Below, piece by piece: positions 16,382 through 25,879 of a stretch of 64,000 bases of DNA. Numbering within the stretch: the first letter of the stretch is position 1; the number at the start of each line of letters is the position of its first letter. The translations under genes were made by a program, and so were the position numbers. Under the pieces are notes generated by a model. The model was given only the letters and a program-made list of their open reading frames with translations. It did no database searches and was not told where the DNA came from. The DNA comes from JACWAE01 sp963847595 (GTDB lineage: Bacteria; Chloroflexota; Dehalococcoidia; SZUA-161): positions 124,001 through 188,000 of the forward strand of contig CAWKAJ010000002.1 of assembly GCA_963847595.1 (NCBI GenBank), written 5' to 3'.

Positions 16382-17596
16382 GTTACCTGCATGGATGATG
16401 ATTCCAAGAAGATAGAAACCCTGAAAGCAGGGAAGATTCCCTTCTACGAGCCCGGTCTGGAAGAATTAGTGCACAGCAATATGGAGAGCGGCAGGCTCTC
16501 TTTTACGACCAGTATTGGCGAGGCTGCCAGTGAGTCAGAAATAGTATTTATCTGTGTGGGCACTCCCCAGAAGCCGGGGGGAGGAGCAGACTCGTCTTAC
16601 GTTGAGGCAGCGTCGGCGCGTATTGCGGAGGTGATGGACAATTACAAAGTGATAGTGGAGAAAAGCACGGTGCCGGTGAATACCGGCAAGTGGATAAGAA
16701 GGACAATAGAATTGAACAGCCCTAATAAACATGACTTTGACGTTGTATCCAATCCGGAATTCCTGCGTGAGGGTAAGTCCATTTATGATTTCATGCATCC
16801 GGACAGAATCGTCCTCGGTGTCGAGGCGCAGCGTGCCGCTGATATAATGACTGACCTCTATCAGCCGCTGGGTGCCCCGATTATCGTTACCAACATCGAG
16901 ACAGCCGAGATTATCAAGCATGCATCCAATGTTTTCCTGGCTCTGAAGATATCGTATATCAATGCGATAGCCAGTATCTGCGAAAAGGTCGGTGCTGATG
17001 TTCTGAAGGTTGCCGAGGGAATGGGTCACGATAGAAGGATCGGCAGAGGTTTCCTGGACGCCGGAGCGGGCTATGGAGGATATTGCCTGCCCAAGGATCT
17101 GGCTGCATTTATCAATATCGTGGAGGAAGCAGGTTGCGACTCAGAGCTGTTCCGGGCTATTCAGAAGATAAACAACGCTCAGCAGGAGCTATTTGTGAAA
17201 AAGGTCAAAGAGTCCTTATGGAATTTAGCTGGTAAGACTGTCGCGGTATTAGGGCTTTCTTATAAACCGAATACCGATGATATGCGAGAGGCTCCTTCGA
17301 TAAATATAATTCAAAAGCTTCAAAAAGAACATGTAAGCATAAAGGCATACGACCCGCAGGCTATGCCAAATGCAAGCGCGATTCTCAAAGACGTTCAGTA
17401 CTGCAAGACACCTTATGAGGTAGCGAAAGGAAGTGACGCTCTCCTCATAGTCACAGAATGGGACGAGTTCAAGAATTTGGATCTCGCCAGGTTAAAGAAG
17501 CTGCTTAAGCAACCAATCATCATAGACGGGAGGAACATTTACGATCCTCTGCAAATGAGTAAGCTGGGCTTTCTTTATAGAGGCGTAGGCCGATGA
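16304..17596 (+). CDS. ugd: UDP-glucose 6-dehydrogenase
   Basis: A 430-aa cytosolic enzyme that oxidises UDP-glucose to UDP-glucuronate with two NAD+. N-terminal Rossmann motif GSGHVG (8-13); IVFICVGTP near 86; STVPVNTG near 124; catalytic Cys at residue 261 in GYGGYCLPKD; C-terminal domain with VLGLSYKPNTDDMREAPS and IVTEWDEF. Length is normal for the family. Its stop overlaps the start of the UDP-glucuronate decarboxylase gene by 4 nt (ATGA), so the two are translationally coupled and form a UDP-xylose pathway. The leader and first codons are duplicated at 14525-14890, and relics of another ugd-like gene lie at 25880 and 27463. Confidence 0.95.
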   Translation: MKRICIIGSGHVGLVTGACLAELGNKVTCMDDDSKKIETLKAGKIPFYEPGLEELVHSNMESGRLSFTTSIGEAASESEIVFICVGTPQKPGGGADSSYVEAASARIAEVMDNYKVIVEKSTVPVNTGKWIRRTIELNSPNKHDFDVVSNPEFLREGKSIYDFMHPDRIVLGVEAQRAADIMTDLYQPLGAPIIVTNIETAEIIKHASNVFLALKISYINAIASICEKVGADVLKVAEGMGHDRRIGRGFLDAGAGYGGYCLPKDLAAFINIVEEAGCDSELFRAIQKINNAQQELFVKKVKESLWNLAGKTVAVLGLSYKPNTDDMREAPSINIIQKLQKEHVSIKAYDPQAMPNASAILKDVQYCKTPYEVAKGSDALLIVTEWDEFKNLDLARLKKLLKQPIIIDGRNIYDPLQMSKLGFLYRGVGR

Positions 17597-18525
17597 GAAT
17601 ACTCATTTCAGGAGGAGCCGGATTTGTTGGTTCTCATCTGTGCGATTTGCTGATTTCGCAGGGACATGAAATAATCTGCGTGGACAATCTCATAACCGGG
17701 AACATAATCAATATCAAGCACCTGTTAGGCAGTGACAGGTTCGAATTCAGAGAATACGATGTAACGGAGCCTATGCGCATCGGGGGCAAGCTCGACTATG
17801 TACTTCATCTGGCAAGTCCAGCCAGCCCGATTGATTTCGACAGGCTTTCCCTGGAGATCTTAAGGGTTGGCTCTTTAGGAACGCTTAATCTCCTGGACCT
17901 GGCTGTCCGCAAGAGAGCCAAATTCCTGCTTGCCTCAACTTCGGAAGTTTATGGCGACGCTCTCGTGAATCCGCAGACTGAGGAATACTGGGGGAATGTT
18001 AACCCGATAGGCCCCCGGGCAGTATATGATGAAGCAAAAAGGTTTGCTGAAGCCTCGACTATGGCATATCATCGCAAGCAAGGCCTCAATACCAGAATTG
18101 CCAGGATATTTAATACCTATGGCCCAAGGATGCGTAAGAATGATGGCAGGGTTGTCTCGACTTTTATTGTTCAGGCGCTTGCCGGTCAGCCGCTTAGCGT
18201 TTTCGGTGACGGCTCTCAAACCAGAAGCTTCTGTTATGTCTCAGACTTGATCGCCGGCATATACAAACTGATGTTGTCTGATGCATACCATCCGATAAAT
18301 CTGGGCAATCCTGAGGAGGTCTCTATCCTGGAACTGGCCCGCCGAATATTGAAGATGACTCGGAGCAAAAGCGAGATAGTTCACAAGCCTCTGCCGCAGA
18401 ACGACCCGAGGTTAAGAAGGCCGGATGTAGAAAAAGCACACAGGCAACTGGGATGGAGCCCAGAGGTATCCTTAAATGAAGGTCTGGCAAGGACAATCGA
18501 TTGGTTTAGCAAGTTGAGCAGCTGA
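17593..18525 (+). CDS. uxs: UDP-glucuronate decarboxylase (UDP-xylose synthase)
   Basis: A 310-aa short-chain dehydrogenase that converts UDP-glucuronate to UDP-xylose and CO2. NAD-binding GGAGFVGSH (8-16); the family signature HLASPASP near residue 73; active-site TSEVYGD and YDEAKR (the Tyr-xxx-Lys pair, here VYDEAKRFAE); RIFNTYGPRM near 167; SFCYVSDLI near 215. These residues separate Uxs from GalE-type epimerases. It overlaps ugd by 4 nt and uses that enzyme's product. The donor would feed xylose addition by one of the nearby glycosyltransferases, perhaps the exostosin-like gene that follows. Confidence 0.93.
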   Translation: MRILISGGAGFVGSHLCDLLISQGHEIICVDNLITGNIINIKHLLGSDRFEFREYDVTEPMRIGGKLDYVLHLASPASPIDFDRLSLEILRVGSLGTLNLLDLAVRKRAKFLLASTSEVYGDALVNPQTEEYWGNVNPIGPRAVYDEAKRFAEASTMAYHRKQGLNTRIARIFNTYGPRMRKNDGRVVSTFIVQALAGQPLSVFGDGSQTRSFCYVSDLIAGIYKLMLSDAYHPINLGNPEEVSILELARRILKMTRSKSEIVHKPLPQNDPRLRRPDVEKAHRQLGWSPEVSLNEGLARTIDWFSKLSS

Positions 18526-18710
18526 GGAGACATGGTGTGCTTTTCTCCCTCAAGGTTCCTATTGCCAGTCGAGTCTCGCAACATAGCACAGCCCGGCCCG
18601 TGGGAACTACCGAGAAAACACTATCATCTGCTTGACGTGGGTGAGCGAATGCTTAAGCCCAGTTGCGGCTGTGCCTATGGGATACTAGCGCTACAAGAGA
18701 AAAAGACTGT

Positions 18711-19829
18711 ATGGGTGTAATGAGAATATTTTCCGACCGAAGATACTTAGCTGAGAAACAACGCCATGTTGTTATGCTCTACCCGTTTTGGGGTAATAAT
18801 GGAGAAGCCCCAAGGCCAGTGCTCGAGCGCTATGCGGATACGGGTCATCGCTTATTCCAGATGGTACCATTGGAAGATGCAGATGTAGCTGTTTTGCCTG
18901 CGGATTGGGCTGACGTATCGAAAAATGGCACGGCAAAGAACCTGGCCCTTGAGTTTACAGACCTGGTAAAACAGGCTGGTAAGAAAGTCGCTATTTTCTT
19001 CCACAGCGATTCTGATGAGGCTGTGCCTATTGAGAATGCTATCGTCTTTCGCACATCCTTTAACCGCTCTCAAAGACGGCCGAACGAGTTTGCCATGCCT
19101 GCCTGGTGCGACGACTTCATGGAAAAATACCTGGACTCACGGTTAACCTTAAGAGCTAAATCGGAAAAACCGGCCGTGGGGTTCTGTGGCATTGCGTATT
19201 CGCCTCGGGCCAGTATAGGACGGGTCAAAACACTGTGCTTACAAGGTCATGTTCTTCCTGCAATCAATGAACTCAGAACACTTTTGTCATTCTGCCAAGC
19301 AGAAGTCTTCGGATGCAAGATAGCAGACTCTAACCGGGGTTCATTTCTTCGTAGGAGGGTCATGCGCCTGCTGTCTAAAAGTGAGCTTGTCGAAACGAAT
19401 TTTATTGTTCGCGACCATTTCGCAGGAGGAGCTATCTCAGGTGACGGAAAGTGGGATGGAGACCTCTTCCAAAAGGTACGCCAAGATTATGTGCATAATA
19501 TGCTGGATAGCGACTATGCGCTGTGTGTAAGAGGAGCGGGAAATTTCTCCTGGCGTTTCTACGAAGCGATGAGCTGTGGCCGCGTCCCGTTATTTATCGA
19601 TACAGATTGTGGCCTACCTTATGACTGGTTGATGGACTGGAGGCAGCAATTTGTATGGGTGGAGGAACAAGATGTGCCAAGCGTTGCCGAGCGGCTAGTC
19701 AGGTTTCATAACTCTCTTTCGCCAGAGGACTTCCAGAATCTTCAAATCAACTGTCGAAAGTGGTGGGAGGATTGGTTATCTCCAGTGGGTTTCTTCACGA
19801 ATTTCTACCGCCATTTTGAGAGACTATAG
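18711..19829 (+). CDS. Exostosin-like (GT47) glycosyltransferase
   Basis: About 372 aa from ATG 18711 (a second ATG lies 9 nt on; an in-frame TTG exists at 18663; no strong binding site decides). The N-terminal half has LPADW and VAIFFHSDSDE; the C-terminal half carries the exostosin signature YALCVRGAGNFSWRFYEAMSCGRVPLFI (near residues 265-292), which binds the nucleotide sugar. No membrane helix. It directly follows the UDP-GlcA/UDP-Xyl genes. GT47 enzymes often use such donors, so use of one of them is a reasonable inference. Confidence 0.78.
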   Translation: MGVMRIFSDRRYLAEKQRHVVMLYPFWGNNGEAPRPVLERYADTGHRLFQMVPLEDADVAVLPADWADVSKNGTAKNLALEFTDLVKQAGKKVAIFFHSDSDEAVPIENAIVFRTSFNRSQRRPNEFAMPAWCDDFMEKYLDSRLTLRAKSEKPAVGFCGIAYSPRASIGRVKTLCLQGHVLPAINELRTLLSFCQAEVFGCKIADSNRGSFLRRRVMRLLSKSELVETNFIVRDHFAGGAISGDGKWDGDLFQKVRQDYVHNMLDSDYALCVRGAGNFSWRFYEAMSCGRVPLFIDTDCGLPYDWLMDWRQQFVWVEEQDVPSVAERLVRFHNSLSPEDFQNLQINCRKWWEDWLSPVGFFTNFYRHFERL

Positions 19830-19857
19830 CGTTACTGGTAGATAAATCAGGTTTGCG

Positions 19858-19880
19858 AAGTGGGTCAATTTGAGCCACTT
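19858..19880. other. Imperfect palindrome between convergent genes
   Basis: AAGTGGGTCAA and TTTGAGCCACTT are nearly complementary around a centre at 19869. It could end transcription from both sides. It also contains the IS-end-like motif (19859-19874), so its origin may be a decayed element. Confidence 0.45.
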
Positions 19881-19956
19881 ATCTATTGGCGGATGGATTG
19901 GGGACAGTATGAAGCACTACAAAGTGGCATTAGGGTAGCCCAATAGTTCAGCCTTC

Positions 19957-20772
19957 TTAGTGATGAGTAAGCGCATCAGCGATGGCCTTGCAGGATGAAT
20001 GTATTGCCATATAGTTCGGCCCATAGAAATTCTCATCGCTATATCGATATTCACGCAGGTCAACATATGAAGGATAGACTTTTCCTATTTTCATGTCCAA
20101 AGCCTCAAGGTAATCGTAGAAGTCTTTCAACAGGAAATGCGTGTCAATATTAATGTAACCATATTCAAACTGAATCACTCGTATTTGACCTTTCTTCAAC
20201 ATCCCTTCAAAGCCTTTGAGAACCCTATGTTCATAGCCTTCAACGTCGATTTTGAGTAAATCGATTGTTTGAATGCCTTTGCCCGCACAAACTATATCTC
20301 CAGTTGACACCTTGGCTTCAACTTTCTGCGGTTGATACCTATGAAACCGTTCGGAGAAATAAGGCACGCAAGTTGCGACCTCATTCATGTCTGGAGAAAA
20401 GAAGACAGTGGTCGTCCCTGGCACATCTGAAAGACCAATGTCATAGCACACAATATTCCTACGGTGTCCGCAATTCTGAAGGAGACTGCTGAATGTTTGA
20501 GGCACTATCTCGAACGAATGAATAGTGGCTTGCGGGAAAAGTTCTGACGCTATCAGAGACCATTTGCCTTCATTGGCACCAACATCAAATATGGTGCTCA
20601 AACCCTGTATCTTCGCCAACTTAGCCAGGACACCATATTCCCCGTTTGCATGGAAATCATAATCCAGGTTTTCATAGGCCTTGTGGAGGAATACCGATAG
20701 GCTGTCAATTCTGTTGCTCCAGCCATTTCTACTCTTCATGAATTTCTTAACAAGAGTCAGAATTTGTCTCAT
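19957..20772 (-). CDS. FkbM-family methyltransferase
   Basis: About 271 aa from ATG 20772, which has GGAG five nt upstream and is preferred over the earlier frame start at 20814. FkbM signature: TIFDVGANEGKWSLIASE (SAM motif I, near residue 72), IHSFEIVPQTF (acidic motif), DLLKIDVEGYEHRVLKGFEGML (near residue 178). Family members O-methylate hydroxyl groups, often on sugars. Transcribed from a promoter at 20859-20888. A second FkbM gene lies at 23411-24310, downstream of the exporter. Confidence 0.85.
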   Translation of the reverse strand: MRQILTLVKKFMKSRNGWSNRIDSLSVFLHKAYENLDYDFHANGEYGVLAKLAKIQGLSTIFDVGANEGKWSLIASELFPQATIHSFEIVPQTFSSLLQNCGHRRNIVCYDIGLSDVPGTTTVFFSPDMNEVATCVPYFSERFHRYQPQKVEAKVSTGDIVCAGKGIQTIDLLKIDVEGYEHRVLKGFEGMLKKGQIRVIQFEYGYINIDTHFLLKDFYDYLEALDMKIGKVYPSYVDLREYRYSDENFYGPNYMAIHSSCKAIADALTHH

Positions 20773-20858
20773 TTCAACTCCGTCTGCCCAATATCCAGGC
20801 CGAACATTGACCACTATCTTGCTTCAGGCGTGACTTGATTCCCGCATCTTGCAGGGCG

Positions 20859-20888
20859 ATGATAAGCCTCCGTTCCCTTGGCTGTCAA
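20859..20888 (-). promoter_or_regulatory. Promoter of the FkbM gene 19957-20772
   Basis: On the minus strand TTGACA (20883-20888), 18-nt spacer, TATCAT (20859-20864). Confidence 0.6.
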
Positions 20889-20971
20889 GCCGACACCCCT
20901 TAAGGTGAGTGCTAGTGCAAACGTAGAGTAGTCCAAATGAAGTGAGATGTATAGTAGCAGGACTCAATCAG

Positions 20972-21060
20972 CTATCTGGCTATTTCCTCAATAGTCCGGA
21001 TATGATTACCTACTCCTGCTGCCAAAGCAGGGGTTCTCGGATAAGGTTTAGCCGAACTCG
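20972..21060 (-). pseudogene. Relic 2 of a transposase C-terminus
   Basis: On the minus strand it reads SSAKPYPRTPALAAGV then GNHIRTIEEIAR and stop, the same segment as relic 1 (13404-13547) and relic 3 (42863-43047), with more substitutions. Nothing else of the gene remains nearby. The rest of the gap 20773-21271 holds the two promoters listed separately. Confidence 0.65.
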
Positions 21061-21130
21061 TGCCGCCGAGAAAAGCTGATTTGTCAATAGCATCTGATTT
21101 CAAATGAGAAACTACAGGCTGTGAATTTGA

Positions 21131-21160
21131 TTGCCCTCATATCACGAATTGTGATAAAAT
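21131..21160 (+). promoter_or_regulatory. Possible promoter of the exporter operon
   Basis: TTGCCC (21131-21136), 18 nt, TAAAAT (21155-21160) with an extended TGTG just before the -10. The leader to the ATG at 21272 would be about 105 nt. Confidence 0.4.
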
Positions 21161-21271
21161 GACATAATCACTCAAGAAGAGAGAGCTAGCCGCGGGAACT
21201 TAATCGAAGGGAGTCGCCGGTTAGTGTGTCGAGTCGGAGTTCACGAGAATGCTTAGTTAGCTTGGGGCATT

Positions 21272-22132
21272 ATGAGTAGCGAGGATAAGGCGGACCGGAC
21301 GGGAGACCGCACAGCATCAGGAGCTGCGACCCAGACAGCGGGCGGATGGATGCCAGCCAAGTTGCGCGAAGTCTGGAGATACCGCCAGCTGCTGTACGTG
21401 CTTTCGCTGCGGGAAATCCAGATCCGCTACAAGCAGTCGGTGCTGGGCGTGGCCTGGGCTGTGCTCCAGCCTCTGGCCCTCATGTTGATGTTCACCCTTA
21501 TTTTTTCTACCTTACTCAAAGTGCCCAGCGAAGGCATTGCCTACCCGGTCTTCTCCTACAGCGCCCTAATGTTCTGGACATTTTTCTCTAACTCGCTTAG
21601 TAGCGCCATTCCCAGCCTGGAAAGCAATGCTGCCTTGATTAAGAAGATATATTTCCCCCGCGAGTTTTTCCCGATGTCCTCCGTTTTCGCTGCAATTTTC
21701 GACCTAATCATAGCGGCTTTCATTTTTCTGTGCATGATGTTCTATTATCACGTTCATTTTACCCTGAACATTTTGTACGTTATCCCCCTGCTGATAGTCC
21801 AGACAATCTTCATGATGGGCGTGTGCTTCATTTTCTCGGCGTTGAACGCCTACTATAGAGACATAAAATATGCTTTGCCCTTGGCCATCCAAATATGGAT
21901 GTATGCGACACCCATAATATATCCCATCACTCTCATTCCAGAGAGATTCAAGACGTACTATTTACTGAATCCGATGACGGGATTAATCGAGAGCTACCGC
22001 AACATTTTGGTCCAGGGGAAAGGACCTGAGGGCCTATACGTAGGTGTAGCCGCTGCGGGAGCGGTCTTCCTATTCATCGTGGGTTATCTCTACTTCAAAC
22101 GTATTGAAATGACATTTGCGGACGTCATATAA
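21272..22132 (+). CDS. wzm: ABC-2 type polysaccharide export permease (Wzm/TagG-like)
   Basis: A 286-aa inner-membrane protein. A cytoplasmic N-terminal region (1-45) includes an amphipathic segment WRYRQLLYVLSLREIQIRYKQSVLGVAWAVLQP typical of the family's interfacial helix; six transmembrane helices follow (about 53-275), with the conserved NPMTGLIESYRNIL near residue 240. It is the membrane half of an ABC exporter that moves a lipid-linked polysaccharide across the membrane. It lies 23 nt before the ATPase gene and is almost certainly co-transcribed with it. Confidence 0.9.
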   Translation: MSSEDKADRTGDRTASGAATQTAGGWMPAKLREVWRYRQLLYVLSLREIQIRYKQSVLGVAWAVLQPLALMLMFTLIFSTLLKVPSEGIAYPVFSYSALMFWTFFSNSLSSAIPSLESNAALIKKIYFPREFFPMSSVFAAIFDLIIAAFIFLCMMFYYHVHFTLNILYVIPLLIVQTIFMMGVCFIFSALNAYYRDIKYALPLAIQIWMYATPIIYPITLIPERFKTYYLLNPMTGLIESYRNILVQGKGPEGLYVGVAAAGAVFLFIVGYLYFKRIEMTFADVI

Positions 22133-22155
22133 ACACATTGGGAGTAGTCTACCGG

Positions 22156-23421
22156 ATGCCAGTCATAAATGTTGAGAATGTCTCCAAGAGGTATCGCAAG
22201 GGCATGACAGGGTATCACACGCTGCGTGAGGATCTGTACAATTTAACCGGCAGTCTATTTCATCTCAGAAGAAAAAGGCTGGAGGACACTGACGAGAATC
22301 ATATCTGGGCATTGAGGGATGTCAGTTTCCAGATAGAGCGGGGGGAAAGGGTAGGCATCATTGGCCGCAACGGGTCGGGCAAGACCACCATGCTCAGGCT
22401 TCTGGCAGGAATAACCAGCCCTACCAGTGGAAAGATAGCGGTCCAAGGCAGGCTAGGGGTGCTCATTGAACTGATGGCCGGTTTTCATCCTGAGCTCACA
22501 GGCCGGGATAATGTCTACCTTAACGGTGCCATAATGGGGATGACCCAGAAAGAGGTCCGGCGCAAGTTCGACGAAATCGTCGCTTTCGCTGAACTGGAAG
22601 ACTTTATTGATACGCCTATCAAGCGCTACTCCAGCGGCATGCAAGTCCGGCTTGGCTTCGCTGTAGCAGCTCACCTCGACCCCGACATCCTGCTGGTAGA
22701 CGAGGTGTTGGCAGTCGGCGATGCCGCTTTCCAGAGGAAATGCTTGGGCAAAATGGGTGCTGCAGCACAGGAGGGACGGACCGTGGTGTTTGTGAGCCAT
22801 AATATGGCAGCTGTAGCAAGTCTGTGCCAGAAGGTAATTGTCCTCTCGCGAGGCGCCATTCAAAAAACAGGCGATGTCAACGAGGCAATTGCAGACTACA
22901 TGAAAGGCACTCAATTTGCCGAGAATAGAGAGGATCTCATTGACCATCCGAACAGAGAAAAGGGATGCGAGCAATTGCTCAGTAGGTTTACGATGGAGCT
23001 TGAGAATGGGGTCGCGTACTTTGGGAAACCGCTGACACTACGAATCGGTTTTAACTTCCCAAGAAAAATAGCCACACCGCAATTCGTGGTGATCGCTAGT
23101 AATCCGACCGGAGTGCGAGCTTTTACTCTAATTAGCGATTATCAGTCGAGCGATATTCCCCATTCGTTGGAGGGTGCGGGGGAAGTAGTTTGTAAAATTC
23201 ATTCGCTACCACTTTTGCCTGGAGACTATGTGGTGAGTCTAAGGTTGTGGCAACCGGGTGAAAAACTAGACGATATCGAGAATGTGGCGAGTTTTCGAGT
23301 CGAATGGATGGAGCGCGGTATCGGGCAATTCAACTGGAACTCAGGCATGGGCATGGTGTATGTCGATGCAAATTGGGAGCTGTGTAATAGCAAAGTAATG
23401 AAAGATAATCATGAGGGCTAG
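22156..23421 (+). CDS. wzt: ABC exporter ATPase with C-terminal glycan-binding domain (Wzt-like)
   Basis: About 421 aa from ATG 22156; a TTG at 22138 is also in frame. ATPase domain: Walker A GRNGSGKT (70-78), signature RYSSGMQVRLGFAVAAH, Walker B DILLVDEVLAVGD, H-loop FVSHN. Residues about 270-421 form a beta-rich extension of the Wzt carbohydrate-binding type, which in O-antigen systems recognises the chain end before export. The C-terminal domain implies that chain length is controlled by a terminal modification; the FkbM methyltransferase that overlaps this gene's end by 11 nt is a natural candidate for that cap. Confidence 0.9.
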   Translation: MPVINVENVSKRYRKGMTGYHTLREDLYNLTGSLFHLRRKRLEDTDENHIWALRDVSFQIERGERVGIIGRNGSGKTTMLRLLAGITSPTSGKIAVQGRLGVLIELMAGFHPELTGRDNVYLNGAIMGMTQKEVRRKFDEIVAFAELEDFIDTPIKRYSSGMQVRLGFAVAAHLDPDILLVDEVLAVGDAAFQRKCLGKMGAAAQEGRTVVFVSHNMAAVASLCQKVIVLSRGAIQKTGDVNEAIADYMKGTQFAENREDLIDHPNREKGCEQLLSRFTMELENGVAYFGKPLTLRIGFNFPRKIATPQFVVIASNPTGVRAFTLISDYQSSDIPHSLEGAGEVVCKIHSLPLLPGDYVVSLRLWQPGEKLDDIENVASFRVEWMERGIGQFNWNSGMGMVYVDANWELCNSKVMKDNHEG

Positions 23422-24310
23422 TGTTGTGAAGCCCAAGGTGTTCGCTGGGAGCATTGTCAGATTAGCAGTTCATTATTTGGGAGCGCCTGTCCGTTTTCTA
23501 CAGGAACTCCCTGGAGTTCTTTTAGAATGGAGGGTAAACAGGACAGGGCACCCTATTATCTTCAGGGATTGGGTTGGAAATCGTTACTGGCGATACCCGG
23601 GCGATAAAATACGTTCTAATTGGAAAAGCAAATCTACAACTGACTCTAATCACGTAATGAGATACATCCTAAACAATGTCATTCCTGGAGCAACTTGTGT
23701 TGATATTGGTGCACACATAGGATCTATGTCAGTCTGTTTGTGGTCGAAAGTCGGACCAACCGGCAAGGTGATTTCTGTCGAGGCCGACCCGGACAACGTC
23801 ATCAGGCTGAAGGCGAACCTGAGATTAAACAAATGTCCGGATAACCTCGTCGTAAGCGCAGCCATGACCGACAAAATGGGGAATGCCAAGTTACGCTGTT
23901 ACCCGCAGAGCAGGGGATGGCAGACTTTGGGCGACCCGCCTTTTGCCAGGGGTTACGAGTCTTTTCTTGTGGAAGTTCCGACTATAAGTTTTGAGCATCT
24001 CGCAGAGAGGTATGAGCTTGCTTCGGTCGACCTGGTAAAGATCGATGTCGAAGGTGCTGAGATATGTGTCCTGAGTGGGATGCAGCGGTTTCTTCGTGAG
24101 AAGAGGATCAAATGCATCATTTTCGAGGTGAATTATCTAATGCTTGCGGGCATGAACAGAGCTGTCTCAGAACTCATGCAGGTGTGGAACGAGTTTGATT
24201 ACCAACTGTGGAGACTTGCTGGTGATGGTCGTCCTATTCCAATTGATGGATCCTGGCCAGATAATCTGGTAGGGGACTGCGTTGCTTTCCCGCGTATGAA
24301 TAAGAGCTAG
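23411..24310 (+). CDS. FkbM-family methyltransferase, overlapping wzt
   Basis: A 299-aa protein whose start lies within the last codons of wzt (11-nt overlap). Motif I TCVDIGAHIGSMSVCLWSK (near residue 95), acidic VISVEADPDN, and VDLVKIDVEGAEICVLSGMQRFL (near 205) define the FkbM family. The residues VEADP and IDVEGAE are typical for sugar O-methylation. In Wzt-C systems a terminal methyl group often stops chain growth, so the overlap suggests this enzyme makes the cap. That is inference from position. Confidence 0.85.
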   Translation: MRASVVKPKVFAGSIVRLAVHYLGAPVRFLQELPGVLLEWRVNRTGHPIIFRDWVGNRYWRYPGDKIRSNWKSKSTTDSNHVMRYILNNVIPGATCVDIGAHIGSMSVCLWSKVGPTGKVISVEADPDNVIRLKANLRLNKCPDNLVVSAAMTDKMGNAKLRCYPQSRGWQTLGDPPFARGYESFLVEVPTISFEHLAERYELASVDLVKIDVEGAEICVLSGMQRFLREKRIKCIIFEVNYLMLAGMNRAVSELMQVWNEFDYQLWRLAGDGRPIPIDGSWPDNLVGDCVAFPRMNKS

Positions 24311-24410
24311 TATCGCCTTTGACGGCATCGCAAGGGATTTCACTATGTCTAATGCATCATCTGATTGTTCCAAGTATTAAGCATCTACAAACGGAGTCAT
24401 TGAAGCAGGC

Positions 24411-25784
24411 ATGAATAGAGTATTTGAGACAGATTGGCTTGGCTCTGCTCCTGTGTTTTACAATGTGAAAACGGGGAAAGTCAGCCATAACATCAATGAT
24501 GTTATTGAGTTTGCAGACTTGGAGTTTGATCCCGAAGGGTTCAACAACTACCTGGACTTCGGCTATTCTGTCTTAGAGCAGACACCTGTCAGACATGTGA
24601 AATTCCTGAGACATTCTGCGCGACTTAGTTTTGACGATACTGGAAAGATTAATGTCGAGTACCTAGACGATCCAGCAGACCGCTGGCTTGCCCGCCGTTT
24701 GTCTGAATCTGACGTTTTTGATTTATTGCAGTCAAGAATTAGAAATTGGGAACATTCTTGCAGCGGGGAGATCATCATCCCGACAAGCGGTGGCTATGAC
24801 ACGCGCTTGCTGAACTTGATGATTGAAGACAAATCCCGCGTTAGGTCATTTACCTATGGCATCTCTGAAAAGCAGTCAGATTCCTTTGAAGTGGTCTATG
24901 CCAAGCGGCTTTCCGAGTTGCTGGGGACTAGGTGGGAGCAGATACCGCTCGGTGATTTGTATCTTTACTTCGAGGACTGGGATAAACTCTTCGGCGTATC
25001 CACTCATGCGCATGGCATGTATCATATCGAGTTCTACAAGAAGATACTACCTAAGGTGAGCGGTGGCAACTCCTTTTTGAGTGGAATCATCGGGGACATT
25101 TGGGCAGGTAATTGGAATATTCCCCCTATAGACAATCCCGGCGATCTCAAGCACCTAGGCAGAACGTATGGCATGAATGCGGATTCAACCATGAGTCAGT
25201 TAAAGAGTAAGCGTTTTATGATCGAAGACTATTTCAGTAGTCATAGGGAGCAGCTGCAAGACCCGCGATTACGAATTATTGAGGCCGTGCGCTTTAAGAT
25301 TATCCTGTTGTCCTACTTGATGACTGTTCCAAGTTCCTTTGGCTTCAAACCCTGGTCGCCTTTTCCGGATATAGAGGTGGCTATGGCTATGCTGACGTTG
25401 CCGCAAGAGCGTAGACAAAACCGGATCTGGCAGCGCGAGTTTTTCCAGAAGCAGGGCGTGGACTTTGAATCTATGCATCTCAAGGTTGATATGGGGAATA
25501 CCCTGGGATATCAGGCAATGCGCAGGATACCTGTCAAACCGCTCGATTCGAAGTTACTTATCGAGGTGGTAAAATCAGAATATGTTGATTGGATTAATCG
25601 CCAAGTCCGGCAACAAGGTATTCTCTGGGAATGGTTTTGGAAGCTCGTTAATTCGCCGAGGATCGGCAGGCCTATGCGAATGTTCGGGATTAAGGAACAA
25701 AGACTGCGAGCCCTCTCCGCCTACCTGACTCTCAAACCCATCGAATCTCTGCTGTTAAAAAGAGATGCATATCGAGATAAGTAG
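24411..25784 (+). CDS. Asparagine synthase-like ATP pyrophosphatase
   Basis: A 457-aa protein resembling the C-terminal synthetase half of AsnB. The PP-loop SGGYDTR at residues 126-132 binds ATP pyrophosphate, followed by RSFTYG and a Ser/Asp-containing FEVVYAKRLSELLGTRW. It lacks the N-terminal Cys2 glutaminase; the first 110 residues are a short beta-rich piece. Such stand-alone proteins are frequent in glycan clusters, where they may amidate an acidic sugar such as a uronic acid. UDP-GlcA and a UDP-HexNAcA route are encoded in this window. An amino donor and a separate glutaminase are not visible. Confidence 0.75.
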   Translation: MNRVFETDWLGSAPVFYNVKTGKVSHNINDVIEFADLEFDPEGFNNYLDFGYSVLEQTPVRHVKFLRHSARLSFDDTGKINVEYLDDPADRWLARRLSESDVFDLLQSRIRNWEHSCSGEIIIPTSGGYDTRLLNLMIEDKSRVRSFTYGISEKQSDSFEVVYAKRLSELLGTRWEQIPLGDLYLYFEDWDKLFGVSTHAHGMYHIEFYKKILPKVSGGNSFLSGIIGDIWAGNWNIPPIDNPGDLKHLGRTYGMNADSTMSQLKSKRFMIEDYFSSHREQLQDPRLRIIEAVRFKIILLSYLMTVPSSFGFKPWSPFPDIEVAMAMLTLPQERRQNRIWQREFFQKQGVDFESMHLKVDMGNTLGYQAMRRIPVKPLDSKLLIEVVKSEYVDWINRQVRQQGILWEWFWKLVNSPRIGRPMRMFGIKEQRLRALSAYLTLKPIESLLLKRDAYRDK

Positions 25785-25879
25785 CAGAATCCTTCTACGC
25801 TGTTTTGTGTGCGTGCATGAAACTTTTGTAGCGTGCTGCTGAAAGAACTGGGGAGCGCCCTATTAATTAAGGAGATCTG

